From UBA9300 sp964577305 (GTDB lineage: Bacteria > Bacteroidota > Bacteroidia > Bacteroidales > VadinHA17): a DNA stretch of 44,050 nt. The DNA is taken from NCBI GenBank assembly GCA_964577305.1, contig CAZNYS010000026.1:1-44050 (forward strand). The letters are read 5' to 3'. The translations under genes were made by a program, and so were the position numbers. Numbering within the stretch: position 1 is the first letter of the stretch; each line of letters opens with the position of its first letter. The notes beneath the pieces were generated by a model, which saw nothing but the letters and a program-made list of their open reading frames with translations, was not told the origin of the DNA and did no database searches. Positions 27,250 to 35,152 of the stretch are shown here, piece by piece.

Positions 27250-30200
27250 ATGATACAAAAGATAATTATAGCTTTTATCAGTCTGTCACTATCTGCCGGC
27301 ATATCTGCGCAGGGTGATGCAGGAAATCCATATCACTACCTCAGCGGGTACGAGGGTTATGTTCACGGAGAGAAATTCAGTTACCATTCAGCACATCCTG
27401 ATGTAAGTGAGTCGATGCTGGTAAGGTCGATGCAGGAAGAGTTGTATATAGAATGGGTAACCGAAAAAGTTCCCTGTGATTACCCCGGGGGGCCGGCCAC
27501 TTTTATTTTACTTGCAGCAATAAATGTACGTGAGAATGATAAACACAGCTGGGATATCCTTGTAAACGATAAGAAAAGATTGTCAATAAACACCCCGGGA
27601 AGCCGGGAGCTGAAGGATATAATATGGAAAGGCGATGATGGCTATAGCATGAAGTACAGACCGGTTATGGAGGATCAGTATGGAGATCTTCACGGGTATA
27701 TTATGCTCACGGTGCCGGAAGACGGATACAGGAAAGGGCAATCGTTAAACATTAAAGCCGTGGGTGAATCGTCGAATGACCGTGCATTTCTTATAGTCTA
27801 CCGACATAAACCGGAGCCTGCAATAAAGGTTGTGCCTGAGCAGGCCATAAGGAATGACGGCGAAGATTCTTACCAGCTTGTTAGCGTTAATTATACCTAC
27901 CTGGGCAATCCAGTTGAAGCAATAATAACTGCCGGTGCAAGCATAACAAAAACAAAACTTGATTTCGGGTATAATAATATACAGGTACAGGTTCCGGTGG
28001 TAAAAGCAGAAAGTCCCTTTAAGGTAAGTATTGAACACGGGGGGAAAATACTCGCCGAAAACAGTTTTATACTGCAACCGGCAGTTTACAGGGAAATACA
28101 CCTGTTGCATCATTCGCATGTTGACATCGGGTATACACATGTCCAGGACGAGGTGAAAAGAATACAATGGGAGCATCTTGAAAACGCGATAAAGATTGCA
28201 GAGAGAACAAGCGACTATCCTGAGGCTGCGCGGTTCAGGTGGAATGCTGAAGTGATGTGGGCCCTTGACTCGTATATTAAAGAAAACAGCCCGGAGAAGG
28301 TAAATGAAATGATTGATGCCATAAAACAGGGCTGGATTGAACCCGGGGCAATGTTTGCCCATGAGCTCTCAGAGCTATGTAATACAGAAGAGCTGATACA
28401 GTTAACTGCTTCGGCCCGTCATATACGTGACCTTACGGGAAAAGAAATATTGTCTGCCATGATATCGGATGTCCCTGGCTGGTCATGGGGCCTGGTTCCG
28501 GTGCTGGCCGGGAGTGGAGTAAAATACCTGTCCCTGGGCACCAATCATGGCCACCGCATTGGAACAATAATTGAAGACTGGGGCGACAGGCCCTTCTGGT
28601 GGGTTTCCGCATCCGGAGAGGAAAAGCTTCTTGCATGGATACATGAAGAAGGGTATTCACTTTTCCATACAGGCTTAAATGCAGAGACAATGGGAGTGGA
28701 AGGTATTTCCGTCAAACTGTTTGCGTACCTGAATAAATTATATGAAAGGGGATATCCATATGAGATAGTGCCGGTGCGATACAGCGTGGGTGCCGATAAT
28801 GGCCCAACCGATCCCTTCCTGTCCGATATGGTTGTGCAGTGGAATAAAGAATTCGAGACTCCAAAATTAAGAATATCAACCGTTACCGAGACATTTAAAG
28901 AATTTGAATCGCTATACGGGCATTTACTTCCGACAGTGAGGGGTGCATTTACAGGTTACTGGGAAGACGGGGCAGCATCATCAGCTAAAATGACAGGCCT
29001 TAACAGGCAAAATGCCGGCAATGCCAACATAATTAACAGCCTGGCTGTACTGAAAAATAATAACGAAGATCTTTCTGATCAGATATATGAACTATGGAGA
29101 AAGATACTTCTCTACGATGAACATACCTGGGGTGCACATAACAGCATTAGTGAACCTGAGAGTGATTTTGCACTTCAGCAGTGGGCCGTGAAGAGTTCAT
29201 ATGCACGCGATGCAGCAATGCAGGCCCACAAAATGAGGGATGATATCCTGAATATTGACAGCAGGTGGAGGGATAATACAGGCCGTGTGGAAAACAGGCT
29301 CACAAAAGTTGAGATAATAAACACTCACTCATGGCCTGTGACAGCAGCAATAGAGATACAGCCATCATGGGGACCAGCAGGAACAACAGTAAGAGACGAG
29401 AATGGGAATAAGGTTGCTTCCCAGTTGATGTCAACCGGTCATATTTATTTCATTGCGGAAAATGTTCCTCCCCTGGGATCAAAGGTTTATTTTTTCAGTG
29501 GTGATGCAGCTGCAAAGCCTGGAAAAACAAAACAGGGTAATATCATTGAAAATGATTTGTTTATCCTTAAGGTTAACGAATCAGATGGGTCCATAAAGAG
29601 TCTGACTGACAGGAGAAATAGTATTGAACTGGTAAATAATTATGAACTGCCCGGGTTGAATTCATATTTCTACGTCGAAGGCCGGTCGCCGGAAGTAAAA
29701 TACAGTCCTTCGGAAGCCAGCGTGGAGGTAATTGAGGAAGGAGACCTGCTGTCGGTAATAAAAACAGAATCAGCAGCCCCGGGCTGTGAAAATATTACAA
29801 ACTATTACACCCTGGTAAAAGGGATTGAAAAAGTGTATATCACAACAGTTACCGATAAGAAGAAGATATACATGCAGGAAGGGGTACACCTGGGCTTTCC
29901 TTTCAATATACCCGGCGGGGACATCCATATTGATCTTGCACTGGGAGTTTACGAACCGGACGCAGGCCAGGCTGAGGGAGCCTGTAAAAATTACTTCACC
30001 CCCGAGCGCTGGGTTGATATTTCAAACCAGGATAATGGCATAACATTAATAAGCCTGGATGCTCCCCTTATTGAGATAGGGGATATTACTACGGATGCAA
30101 CAGCTTATGGCTGGATGGATGATACACCTGAGAGCCAGACCATATATTCATATATCATGAATAATTACTGGGAAACGAATTACCTGGCGGCGCAGGAAGG

Positions 30201-30570
30201 TTATATTACGTTCAGATATGTTCTGCATCCTCATGGTATGTTTAATTCTGCCATATCTGAGAAACGTGCAACAGAGGAATCAGAGAGGCTTGTCGTTGTG
30301 CCTGAAAGCATCAGTGACAGGGGGATGGAGCCGCTGTTCAGGATCAATAGCGATAATATCATATGTATTACACTCATCCCCACAGAAGATGGATATCTCA
30401 TCCGTCTGTATAATGCAGGCGGGGCACCGGAGAAGCTGGAGATAAGCTGGAGGGATAAGCCGGAACAGGTGTGGTTTAGTGATTTTGACGGAAAGATTTC
30501 AGGCAGCTACAAAGACGGGACAGTTATACCTCCTTACGGGGTGAGGACGGTGAAGTGTGTACCGGACTGA
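27250..30570 (+). CDS. Secreted GH38 alpha-mannosidase-like enzyme
   Basis: A 1106-residue secreted enzyme. I start it at the ATG at 27250 (signal MIQKIIIAFISLSLSAGISAQ), not 19 codons upstream, because that extension is a repeat tract. An unusual N-terminal extension of about 270 residues looks beta-rich. The GH38 catalytic domain then begins at IHLLHHSHVDIGYTHVQ (about 283-299), with zinc-ligand-type His and Asp residues. MISDVPGWSWG supplies the expected nucleophile (about Asp407), and DEHTWGAHNS lies farther on. The C-terminal half is the typical beta-sandwich assembly. It probably removes alpha-mannose from glycans, fitting the fucosidase neighbours, but this divergent subgroup could act on another alpha-glycoside. 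It is transcribed alone. Confidence 0.85.
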   Translation: MIQKIIIAFISLSLSAGISAQGDAGNPYHYLSGYEGYVHGEKFSYHSAHPDVSESMLVRSMQEELYIEWVTEKVPCDYPGGPATFILLAAINVRENDKHSWDILVNDKKRLSINTPGSRELKDIIWKGDDGYSMKYRPVMEDQYGDLHGYIMLTVPEDGYRKGQSLNIKAVGESSNDRAFLIVYRHKPEPAIKVVPEQAIRNDGEDSYQLVSVNYTYLGNPVEAIITAGASITKTKLDFGYNNIQVQVPVVKAESPFKVSIEHGGKILAENSFILQPAVYREIHLLHHSHVDIGYTHVQDEVKRIQWEHLENAIKIAERTSDYPEAARFRWNAEVMWALDSYIKENSPEKVNEMIDAIKQGWIEPGAMFAHELSELCNTEELIQLTASARHIRDLTGKEILSAMISDVPGWSWGLVPVLAGSGVKYLSLGTNHGHRIGTIIEDWGDRPFWWVSASGEEKLLAWIHEEGYSLFHTGLNAETMGVEGISVKLFAYLNKLYERGYPYEIVPVRYSVGADNGPTDPFLSDMVVQWNKEFETPKLRISTVTETFKEFESLYGHLLPTVRGAFTGYWEDGAASSAKMTGLNRQNAGNANIINSLAVLKNNNEDLSDQIYELWRKILLYDEHTWGAHNSISEPESDFALQQWAVKSSYARDAAMQAHKMRDDILNIDSRWRDNTGRVENRLTKVEIINTHSWPVTAAIEIQPSWGPAGTTVRDENGNKVASQLMSTGHIYFIAENVPPLGSKVYFFSGDAAAKPGKTKQGNIIENDLFILKVNESDGSIKSLTDRRNSIELVNNYELPGLNSYFYVEGRSPEVKYSPSEASVEVIEEGDLLSVIKTESAAPGCENITNYYTLVKGIEKVYITTVTDKKKIYMQEGVHLGFPFNIPGGDIHIDLALGVYEPDAGQAEGACKNYFTPERWVDISNQDNGITLISLDAPLIEIGDITTDATAYGWMDDTPESQTIYSYIMNNYWETNYLAAQEGYITFRYVLHPHGMFNSAISEKRATEESERLVVVPESISDRGMEPLFRINSDNIICITLIPTEDGYLIRLYNAGGAPEKLEISWRDKPEQVWFSDFDGKISGSYKDGTVIPPYGVRTVKCVPD

Positions 30571-30591
30571 AGGTTTATCTATCCACAATTT

Positions 30592-31091
30592 CCCCTCCTT
30601 TTAGAAAAGGAGGGGTGACACTGACCGACTGAAAAGAGTGTCAGTGGCGGGGTGGTTATTTGCCTGGTTCTTTAAAACTTGAAATAATCTCTTTCTTTAC
30701 CCATTCTATATCCTGAAAGACAAATCTGTTCTCAAACCTCAAAATTTTATAGCCACTCTCTTCTAAAATATGATCTCTTATTTCGTCTCTTTGTATTTGT
30801 ATGTAATCACCATGTGGATCGCCATCAAGTTCAATAATTAATTTTTCCTCTGAACAATAGAAATCAACTATATAATTATTAATGCTGTGTTGTCTCCTGA
30901 ACTTTCTTCCAGCTAACTGTTTATTTTTTATATGCTTCCATAATTCAGCTTCCGCAGAAGTTGAATGGGTTCTCAGGTACTGCCGGGTATCTTTAAGGGA
31001 TTCTCTATTTGATCTTTTTACCACAGGTTTTTGATTATAACCACCCCACCCTCCCTTCGGTCGGGCACCCCTCCTTTTCTAAAAGGAGGGG
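30592..31091. mobile_element. 500-bp cassette: DUF559 gene between inverted composite palindromes
   Basis: Left end: CCCCTCCTTTT-AG-AAAAGGAGGGG (30592-30615, perfect 11-bp stem), a second hairpin with arms TGACACT/AGTGTCA (30616-30643), then GGGGTGGTTAT (30649-30659). Right end, inverted: ATAACCACCCC (31037-31047), a different central hairpin (CCCTCCCTTCGGTCGGG), then CCCCTCCTTTT-CT-AAAAGGAGGGG (31068-31091). The gene fills the space between the inner edges, and its stop codon lies inside the left inner edge. No target-site duplication is evident just outside. A mobile unit is an inference from the symmetry and from the gene-less copy at 21961. Confidence 0.6.
30656..31024 (-). CDS. DUF559 PD-(D/E)XK nuclease-like protein
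   Basis: A 122-residue cytoplasmic protein related to the DUF559/very-short-patch-repair-like endonuclease fold. It has LRTHSTSAEAELWKHIKNKQL (18-38), GRKFRRQHSINNYIVDFYC (39-57) with Asp54, and IIELDGDPHG (63-72) with Glu65 and Asp67, followed by the DEIRDHILEESGYKILRF segment. These are the expected metal-binding residues. It starts with GTG (31024), with no clear ribosome site. Its stop TAA is part of the flanking repeat edge. DUF559 proteins are widespread and mostly uncharacterised. Whether it cuts or nicks the surrounding palindromes is an open hypothesis. Confidence 0.85.
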   Translation of the reverse strand: MVKRSNRESLKDTRQYLRTHSTSAEAELWKHIKNKQLAGRKFRRQHSINNYIVDFYCSEEKLIIELDGDPHGDYIQIQRDEIRDHILEESGYKILRFENRFVFQDIEWVKKEIISSFKEPGK

Positions 31092-31122
31092 AAAAATAGA
31101 ATGTAATAATTCATCTCGCATC

Positions 31123-31812
31123 TCATCTCAAATAATTCATCCTTAAGATTGCGTCAGCAATCGCCATGTCTTCCGCTGTGGTAATCTTAATATTTTCCGG
31201 GTTGCCCTCAACCAGGTTTATCTTATGCCCGGCGGCTTCAACCACTGAAGCATCGTCGGTAAAAGCCGGGTTGTATACCCTGGCGTAAGCTGCAAGGAGT
31301 ATATCTGACCTGAAGACCTGGGGTGTTTGTATAAGTGCAATCCTTTCACGCTTAAGGGGCCGGTTCCTGTTATCATTGATAATCTCACGAACTGATTCCG
31401 GGGGTTTGACAAAAGGTACGGCATTACCCTTTTCTGCCGCAACGTTAAAGCATTTGTCTATTGTCCCTATGCTTACGAGAGGTCGTACGGCATCGTGTAC
31501 TGCCACAATCGACTCCTGTCTGATAAGTGAAAGGCCGTTTTTAACCGAATTATATCTTTCCTCTCCCCCAATTATTATATTATGATCATGGCTAAAACCA
31601 TATTGCATACATAATTCTTTCCACATCGTGGTATTTCCTTCAGGCAGTATGATTATAAGCTCTATATCAGGATCATAGTCAATAAACCTACTTATAGTAT
31701 GAAATATCACCGGCCTGCCTGCAAGCAGAAGAAATTGTTTTGGCACTGAAGCACCCATCCTCAATCCTTTGCCTCCTGCCACAACGATTAGATACCTGTG
31801 AATCCTGCTCAT
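31123..31812 (-). CDS. ispD: 2-C-methyl-D-erythritol 4-phosphate cytidylyltransferase
   Basis: Third enzyme of the MEP isoprenoid pathway: couples CTP with methylerythritol 4-phosphate in the cytoplasm. The 229-residue length is normal. VVAGGKGLRMGASVPKQF (10-27) is the CTP-binding loop, and GGEERYNSVKNGL (about 81-93), VHDAVRPLVS and the Lys/Arg-rich TPQVFR segment are diagnostic of IspD. It ends with the usual ENIKITTAEDMAIADAIL. It follows the acyl-CoA synthetase gene after 17 bases and ends shortly before the DUF559 cassette. Confidence 0.95.
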   Translation of the reverse strand: MSRIHRYLIVVAGGKGLRMGASVPKQFLLLAGRPVIFHTISRFIDYDPDIELIIILPEGNTTMWKELCMQYGFSHDHNIIIGGEERYNSVKNGLSLIRQESIVAVHDAVRPLVSIGTIDKCFNVAAEKGNAVPFVKPPESVREIINDNRNRPLKRERIALIQTPQVFRSDILLAAYARVYNPAFTDDASVVEAAGHKINLVEGNPENIKITTAEDMAIADAILRMNYLR

Positions 31813-31829
31813 CAGATAATCACGATTGA

Positions 31830-33479
31830 TTACTTGGTATACAAAAACCTTTTTATGCTTCTCTTGGGTGTTTTGACAAATTCCTCTTCAGATATCCTGA
31901 ACCGGGTGACATTCATATAGCCTGGCAGTCTCTCATTTACTTCTTTTCTTGTCCGCTCATAAATCTCTTCCAGTTGATCTTCACCTATACCATCTTTTTT
32001 CATTTGTTCAAAATCGGGATAAACAAGTGCCACCAGTTTATTATCTTCAGAGATGACAACCGATTCTGCAATGAGGTATTGGTTATTAATTATTGATTCA
32101 ATCTCTTCAGGGTAAATATTTTTCCCCGAGGGTCCGAGCAGCAAGCTCTTGCTGCGTCCTTTAATAAAGATATTGCCTTCTTTATCAATTATGCCAAGGT
32201 CACCTGTATGCATCCACCCGTCATCATCAATAACTTCTTTTGTTGCTTTCTCATTCTTGTAATATCCCAGCATAACATTATCGCCCCTGAGTATTATCTC
32301 ACCCACTTCTTTTTCTGGGTCGGCCGAGTCAATTGTAACCTCAAGGGTATCTACTGACCGTCCTGATGCACCCAGCCTGGTAGTATCCCACGATGCATAA
32401 CTGATAAGTGGACCGCACTCTGTCATACCGTACCCAACAGTAAACGGGAACCGTATTTTCTTAAAGAATTTCTCAACATCAGCATTAAAAGCTGCTCCAC
32501 CGATAACCATCTCGTGGAAGTTACCTCCAAACGATTCATACAGTTTGCTTTTTATCTTATTCATCAAAATCCTGTTTATACCAGGTATGGCAAGCAGGAC
32601 TTTCATCACCGGTTTGTTTATCACCGGTTGCAGCTGTTTCTTGTAAACTTTCTCTATAACAAGGGGGACCGAGAGGATAAGCCTTGGCCTTATTTCCTTG
32701 AATGCCTGCAGGATGATCTGTGGTGACGGTGTTTTTGTGAGTATGGTAATATGACAGCCATAAGTAAAGGGAAAAAGGAATTCAAATGCGCAGCCGTAGG
32801 TATGTGCCAGGGGCAGGAAACTAACTATATCATCACCCGGCTCCAGAGGCATATTATTCTGTGCAAACCTGATATTGGCAGCCAGGCTCCTGTGAGGCAC
32901 TATTACTCCTTTCGAGAAGCCTGTTGTACCGGAGGTATATGAAATGACAGCAATTTCTTCATTGTCAATATCTGAAAATTTGATCATTTCCGGCTTAAGC
33001 TCCGGATATTTTTCAGAGTAGACACTGTCAATATCCCCAACCAGTTCTTTAACTTCATTATCCCTGCCATCAACATACCCGAAATTTTCCGTATATAATA
33101 CAGTGTTCACTGCCGGCATCTTAGAGTAATCAAGGACTTCCATGATATTCTTATCTACCACGAGGAATTTGGAATCAGAATGATTTATTATATTTATCAG
33201 GTCCTCCGGTTTGAAATCGGACAGTATAGGTACTATGATGGCTCCATAAGTAACAGCGGCCATGTATACAATGCACCAGTTAGCCGAATTCTTGCCTATC
33301 AGGGATATTTTGTCTCCCTGTCTGATGCCTGCTTTTTCGAAGATCATGTGTAATCTGATCATGCTGGCGGCTATCTCCTTATAGGTATAGCCTTCTCCCA
33401 TGTAATTTGAGAGTGCTTCAATATCCCAGTTTTTCCTGATACTGTCTTCGATGTATCCAATGAGTCTTTCTTTGATCAT
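31830..33479 (-). CDS. Long-chain acyl-CoA synthetase (AMP-forming)
   Basis: A 549-residue ANL-superfamily ligase. The P-loop SYTSGTTGFSKGV (180-192) is followed by FLPLAHTYG, the GYGMTECGPLIS motif that binds the adenylate, WMHTGDLG, and the late KGRSKSLLLGPSGKNIYPEEIE hinge and catalytic-Lys region ending in TPKRSIKRF. It activates fatty acids with ATP and CoA at the inner face of the membrane. Chain length cannot be read from sequence. No clear TANNTTTG promoter was seen upstream, where the inverted word tract at 33581-33664 separates it from the small membrane protein gene. Confidence 0.9.
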   Translation of the reverse strand: MIKERLIGYIEDSIRKNWDIEALSNYMGEGYTYKEIAASMIRLHMIFEKAGIRQGDKISLIGKNSANWCIVYMAAVTYGAIIVPILSDFKPEDLINIINHSDSKFLVVDKNIMEVLDYSKMPAVNTVLYTENFGYVDGRDNEVKELVGDIDSVYSEKYPELKPEMIKFSDIDNEEIAVISYTSGTTGFSKGVIVPHRSLAANIRFAQNNMPLEPGDDIVSFLPLAHTYGCAFEFLFPFTYGCHITILTKTPSPQIILQAFKEIRPRLILSVPLVIEKVYKKQLQPVINKPVMKVLLAIPGINRILMNKIKSKLYESFGGNFHEMVIGGAAFNADVEKFFKKIRFPFTVGYGMTECGPLISYASWDTTRLGASGRSVDTLEVTIDSADPEKEVGEIILRGDNVMLGYYKNEKATKEVIDDDGWMHTGDLGIIDKEGNIFIKGRSKSLLLGPSGKNIYPEEIESIINNQYLIAESVVISEDNKLVALVYPDFEQMKKDGIGEDQLEEIYERTRKEVNERLPGYMNVTRFRISEEEFVKTPKRSIKRFLYTK

Positions 33480-33524
33480 ATGCCGGTTTTTTAGGGTTAT
33501 ATGGTAAATGTATGAAAAAAATTT

Positions 33525-33540
33525 GAAGGCTGAGGCTAAG
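33525..33540. repeat. GAAGGCTGAGGCTAAG repeat, copy 3 of 3
   Basis: Identical to copies at 20173 and 21943, 45 bases upstream of the acyl-CoA synthetase start. It lies next to the inverted TTTGA word tract. Confidence 0.6.
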
Positions 33541-33580
33541 GAATGATAAGATAGTAGCTTGAGAGGTTGAGATTTTAATT

Positions 33581-33664
33581 CAGTTTGATCAGTTTGAATG
33601 TTCGATTGTTTGATCTTTCCAAGGTTGCCGTATCAATCCATTCAAACATTCAAACAATCAAACC
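33581..33664. repeat. Imperfect inverted repeat built of TTTGA words
   Basis: The left arm (33581-33608, CAGTTTGATCAGTTTGAATG and onward) pairs with the right arm (33638-33664, CCATTCAAACATTCAAACAA and onward) over about 27 bases with a few mismatches, around a 29-base spacer. It lies in the gap between the small membrane protein gene (stop at 33669) and the acyl-CoA synthetase gene, so it could fold into a terminator-like stem in the RNA of the upstream gene. Confidence 0.6.
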
Positions 33665-33668
33665 ATTT

Positions 33669-34055
33669 TTATATAGCGTACATTACAATCAGGGCGATTA
33701 TGCTCAGGATGTTTATAATTGTAAAGAAGTAATAATAGTTTTCCCTGTTTTTCTTAAAATGCCCCAGTTTGCGGGCGAAGATCCCTATGGTCGGGATAAA
33801 CAACACTACCAGGAACGCATAGAATTCTACACCAAGAAACACCATCCCCATACCTCCTTTTACCAGGCTTGACAGATAGATGATCACGAGTATCACCAAC
33901 AGGTACAGCAGGTAACTAATCTTCAGAAGGAGTGTTGAAAAAGGGTACCTTTTATGTATCCTGTGTGGTTTCAGATATGCATAGGCCAGTGAAAAGACTA
34001 TCAGGATAAATAATATTCCTAAAATATAATTCAGGATTTCGGGGAAATTAGTCAT
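33669..34055 (-). CDS. Small four-helix membrane protein, function unknown
   Basis: A 128-residue inner-membrane protein with about four hydrophobic segments: LNYILGILFILIVFSLAYAY, ISYLLYLLVILVIIYL, VFLGVEFYAFLVVLFIPTIGIF and FFTIINILSIIALIVMY. Short basic loops (KPHRIHKR, KKNRENYYY) lie between them. I start at the ATG at 34055, because a longer frame reaching 34127 overlaps the 3' end of the kinase gene and adds a polar stretch with no family resemblance. The gene lies 19 bases after the ROK kinase gene and is probably co-transcribed. I do not recognise the family. Confidence 0.65.
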   Translation of the reverse strand: MTNFPEILNYILGILFILIVFSLAYAYLKPHRIHKRYPFSTLLLKISYLLYLLVILVIIYLSSLVKGGMGMVFLGVEFYAFLVVLFIPTIGIFARKLGHFKKNRENYYYFFTIINILSIIALIVMYAI

Positions 34056-34074
34056 GACAGTAATAGTAAAATCA

Positions 34075-35052
34075 TTAGAATTCCTTGTTTGTCCATACCA
34101 GAGAGCTGGCGCCGAGCACGGCAGCATTCTGTGTACTGAGTTGCGAAGGTAGTAACTTCACTTTGCCTTTATATATACTCAGTAAGTGTTCTTCCATGTA
34201 TGCACGGGCCGGTTCAAAGATAAGATCTTTGGCAAGTGCCAGGCCACCGAACAGAAAAATTGCTTCAGGGTTTGTATGTGCGACAACATCAGCAAGTTTA
34301 AATCCCAGCATTTCCCCGGTATGCTCAAAGGCTTCAAGTGCAATAGGGTCACCTTTCAAAGCAGCATCGTGTATTATTTTTGCATTGAGTTCATTAAAAC
34401 TTAACTCTCTCAGCTCACTGTCGACTATACTGTCAGCCATCATTTTGAGTACCGTTCGTTTAATCCCCGATGCCGAAACATAAGTCTCGAGACATCCTTT
34501 CCTTCCGCAACCGCACATCCTGTTTGAGGCTCCCGGCCTGATTGCAGTATGGCCTATTTCCCCGGCAAATCCATTTGCCCCGTATATGAGCTTGCCGTCA
34601 ACAACGAACCCGCTGCCCAGTCCTGAACCCAGAGTTATTACAACAAAATTCTTCATTCCTTTTGCCCCGCCATAGATCATTTCACCAACAGCAGCAGCAT
34701 TGGCATCATTAGTTACTGTTACCGGCAGAGAAGTATGCCTGCTGAAGTATTCCGCAAGTGGAATGATACCTTTCCACGGCAGGTTGGAAGGGTGTTCAAT
34801 TGTACCGTTGTTAATATTGCCCATAGGTGCTCCGATACCATAACCCAGTAACTCAAAAGAATTTCCAAGTTTCCTTAAGGTAACATTTATCTTTTCATAC
34901 AATGCTGCGACAAATACTTCTACATCTTCGAATTCCTTTGTTTTTACAACCCCTTCAGAAATTATTTTACCATCCCTGTCGACAAGTCCGAATACAGTAT
35001 TGGTTCCACCAATGTCTATCCCGACAGCAATTTGTCTTTTAGTCATTTGCAT
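34075..35052 (-). CDS. ROK-family sugar kinase (copy 1)
   Basis: A 325-residue cytoplasmic kinase. DIGGTNTVFG (13-22) is the ATP phosphate loop. TNDANAAAVGE (114-124) contains the catalytic Asp116. GFAGEIGH (161-168) and the zinc cluster CGCGRKGC (180-187) define ROK kinases rather than regulators, as there is no N-terminal DNA-binding domain. Likely substrates are glucose, glucosamine or an N-acetylated amino sugar; sequence alone does not decide. A second, clearly paralogous ROK kinase is encoded at 38922-39875, and the two bracket a set of amino-sugar genes. This copy has its own promoter-like site at 35090. The start may be three codons later than shown only by two residues (second Met). 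Confidence 0.9.
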   Translation of the reverse strand: MQMTKRQIAVGIDIGGTNTVFGLVDRDGKIISEGVVKTKEFEDVEVFVAALYEKINVTLRKLGNSFELLGYGIGAPMGNINNGTIEHPSNLPWKGIIPLAEYFSRHTSLPVTVTNDANAAAVGEMIYGGAKGMKNFVVITLGSGLGSGFVVDGKLIYGANGFAGEIGHTAIRPGASNRMCGCGRKGCLETYVSASGIKRTVLKMMADSIVDSELRELSFNELNAKIIHDAALKGDPIALEAFEHTGEMLGFKLADVVAHTNPEAIFLFGGLALAKDLIFEPARAYMEEHLLSIYKGKVKLLPSQLSTQNAAVLGASSLVWTNKEF

Positions 35053-35089
35053 TATAATAAGTTAATAACTGATTCATTATTAGCAATAA

Positions 35090-35097
35090 CAAATATA
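35090..35097 (-). promoter_or_regulatory. Candidate promoter for the ROK kinase (copy 1)
   Basis: On the minus strand TATATTTG exactly fits TANNTTTG, and TTTC lies 19 bases upstream as a 3-of-4 match to the -33 TTTG. The spacing is ideal. The site is 38 bases before the kinase start and lies in the 100-base gap after the SIS gene, so copy 1 can be expressed separately from the operon upstream. Confidence 0.55.
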
Positions 35098-35152
35098 ACA
35101 CATTGATTTAAGCGGGGAAATATTTGTTATTAATTTACTGCTATGCCCAGAT

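Noticed and set aside
27745..28362. 205-codon open frame antisense to GH38
   Set aside because: Rich in Cys, Tyr and His as expected from antisense reading of a coding region; no domain seen.
33581..33664. CRISPR-like array from repeated TTTGA words
   Set aside because: Words are too short, spacing is irregular, arms are inverted instead of direct, and no cas gene is present.
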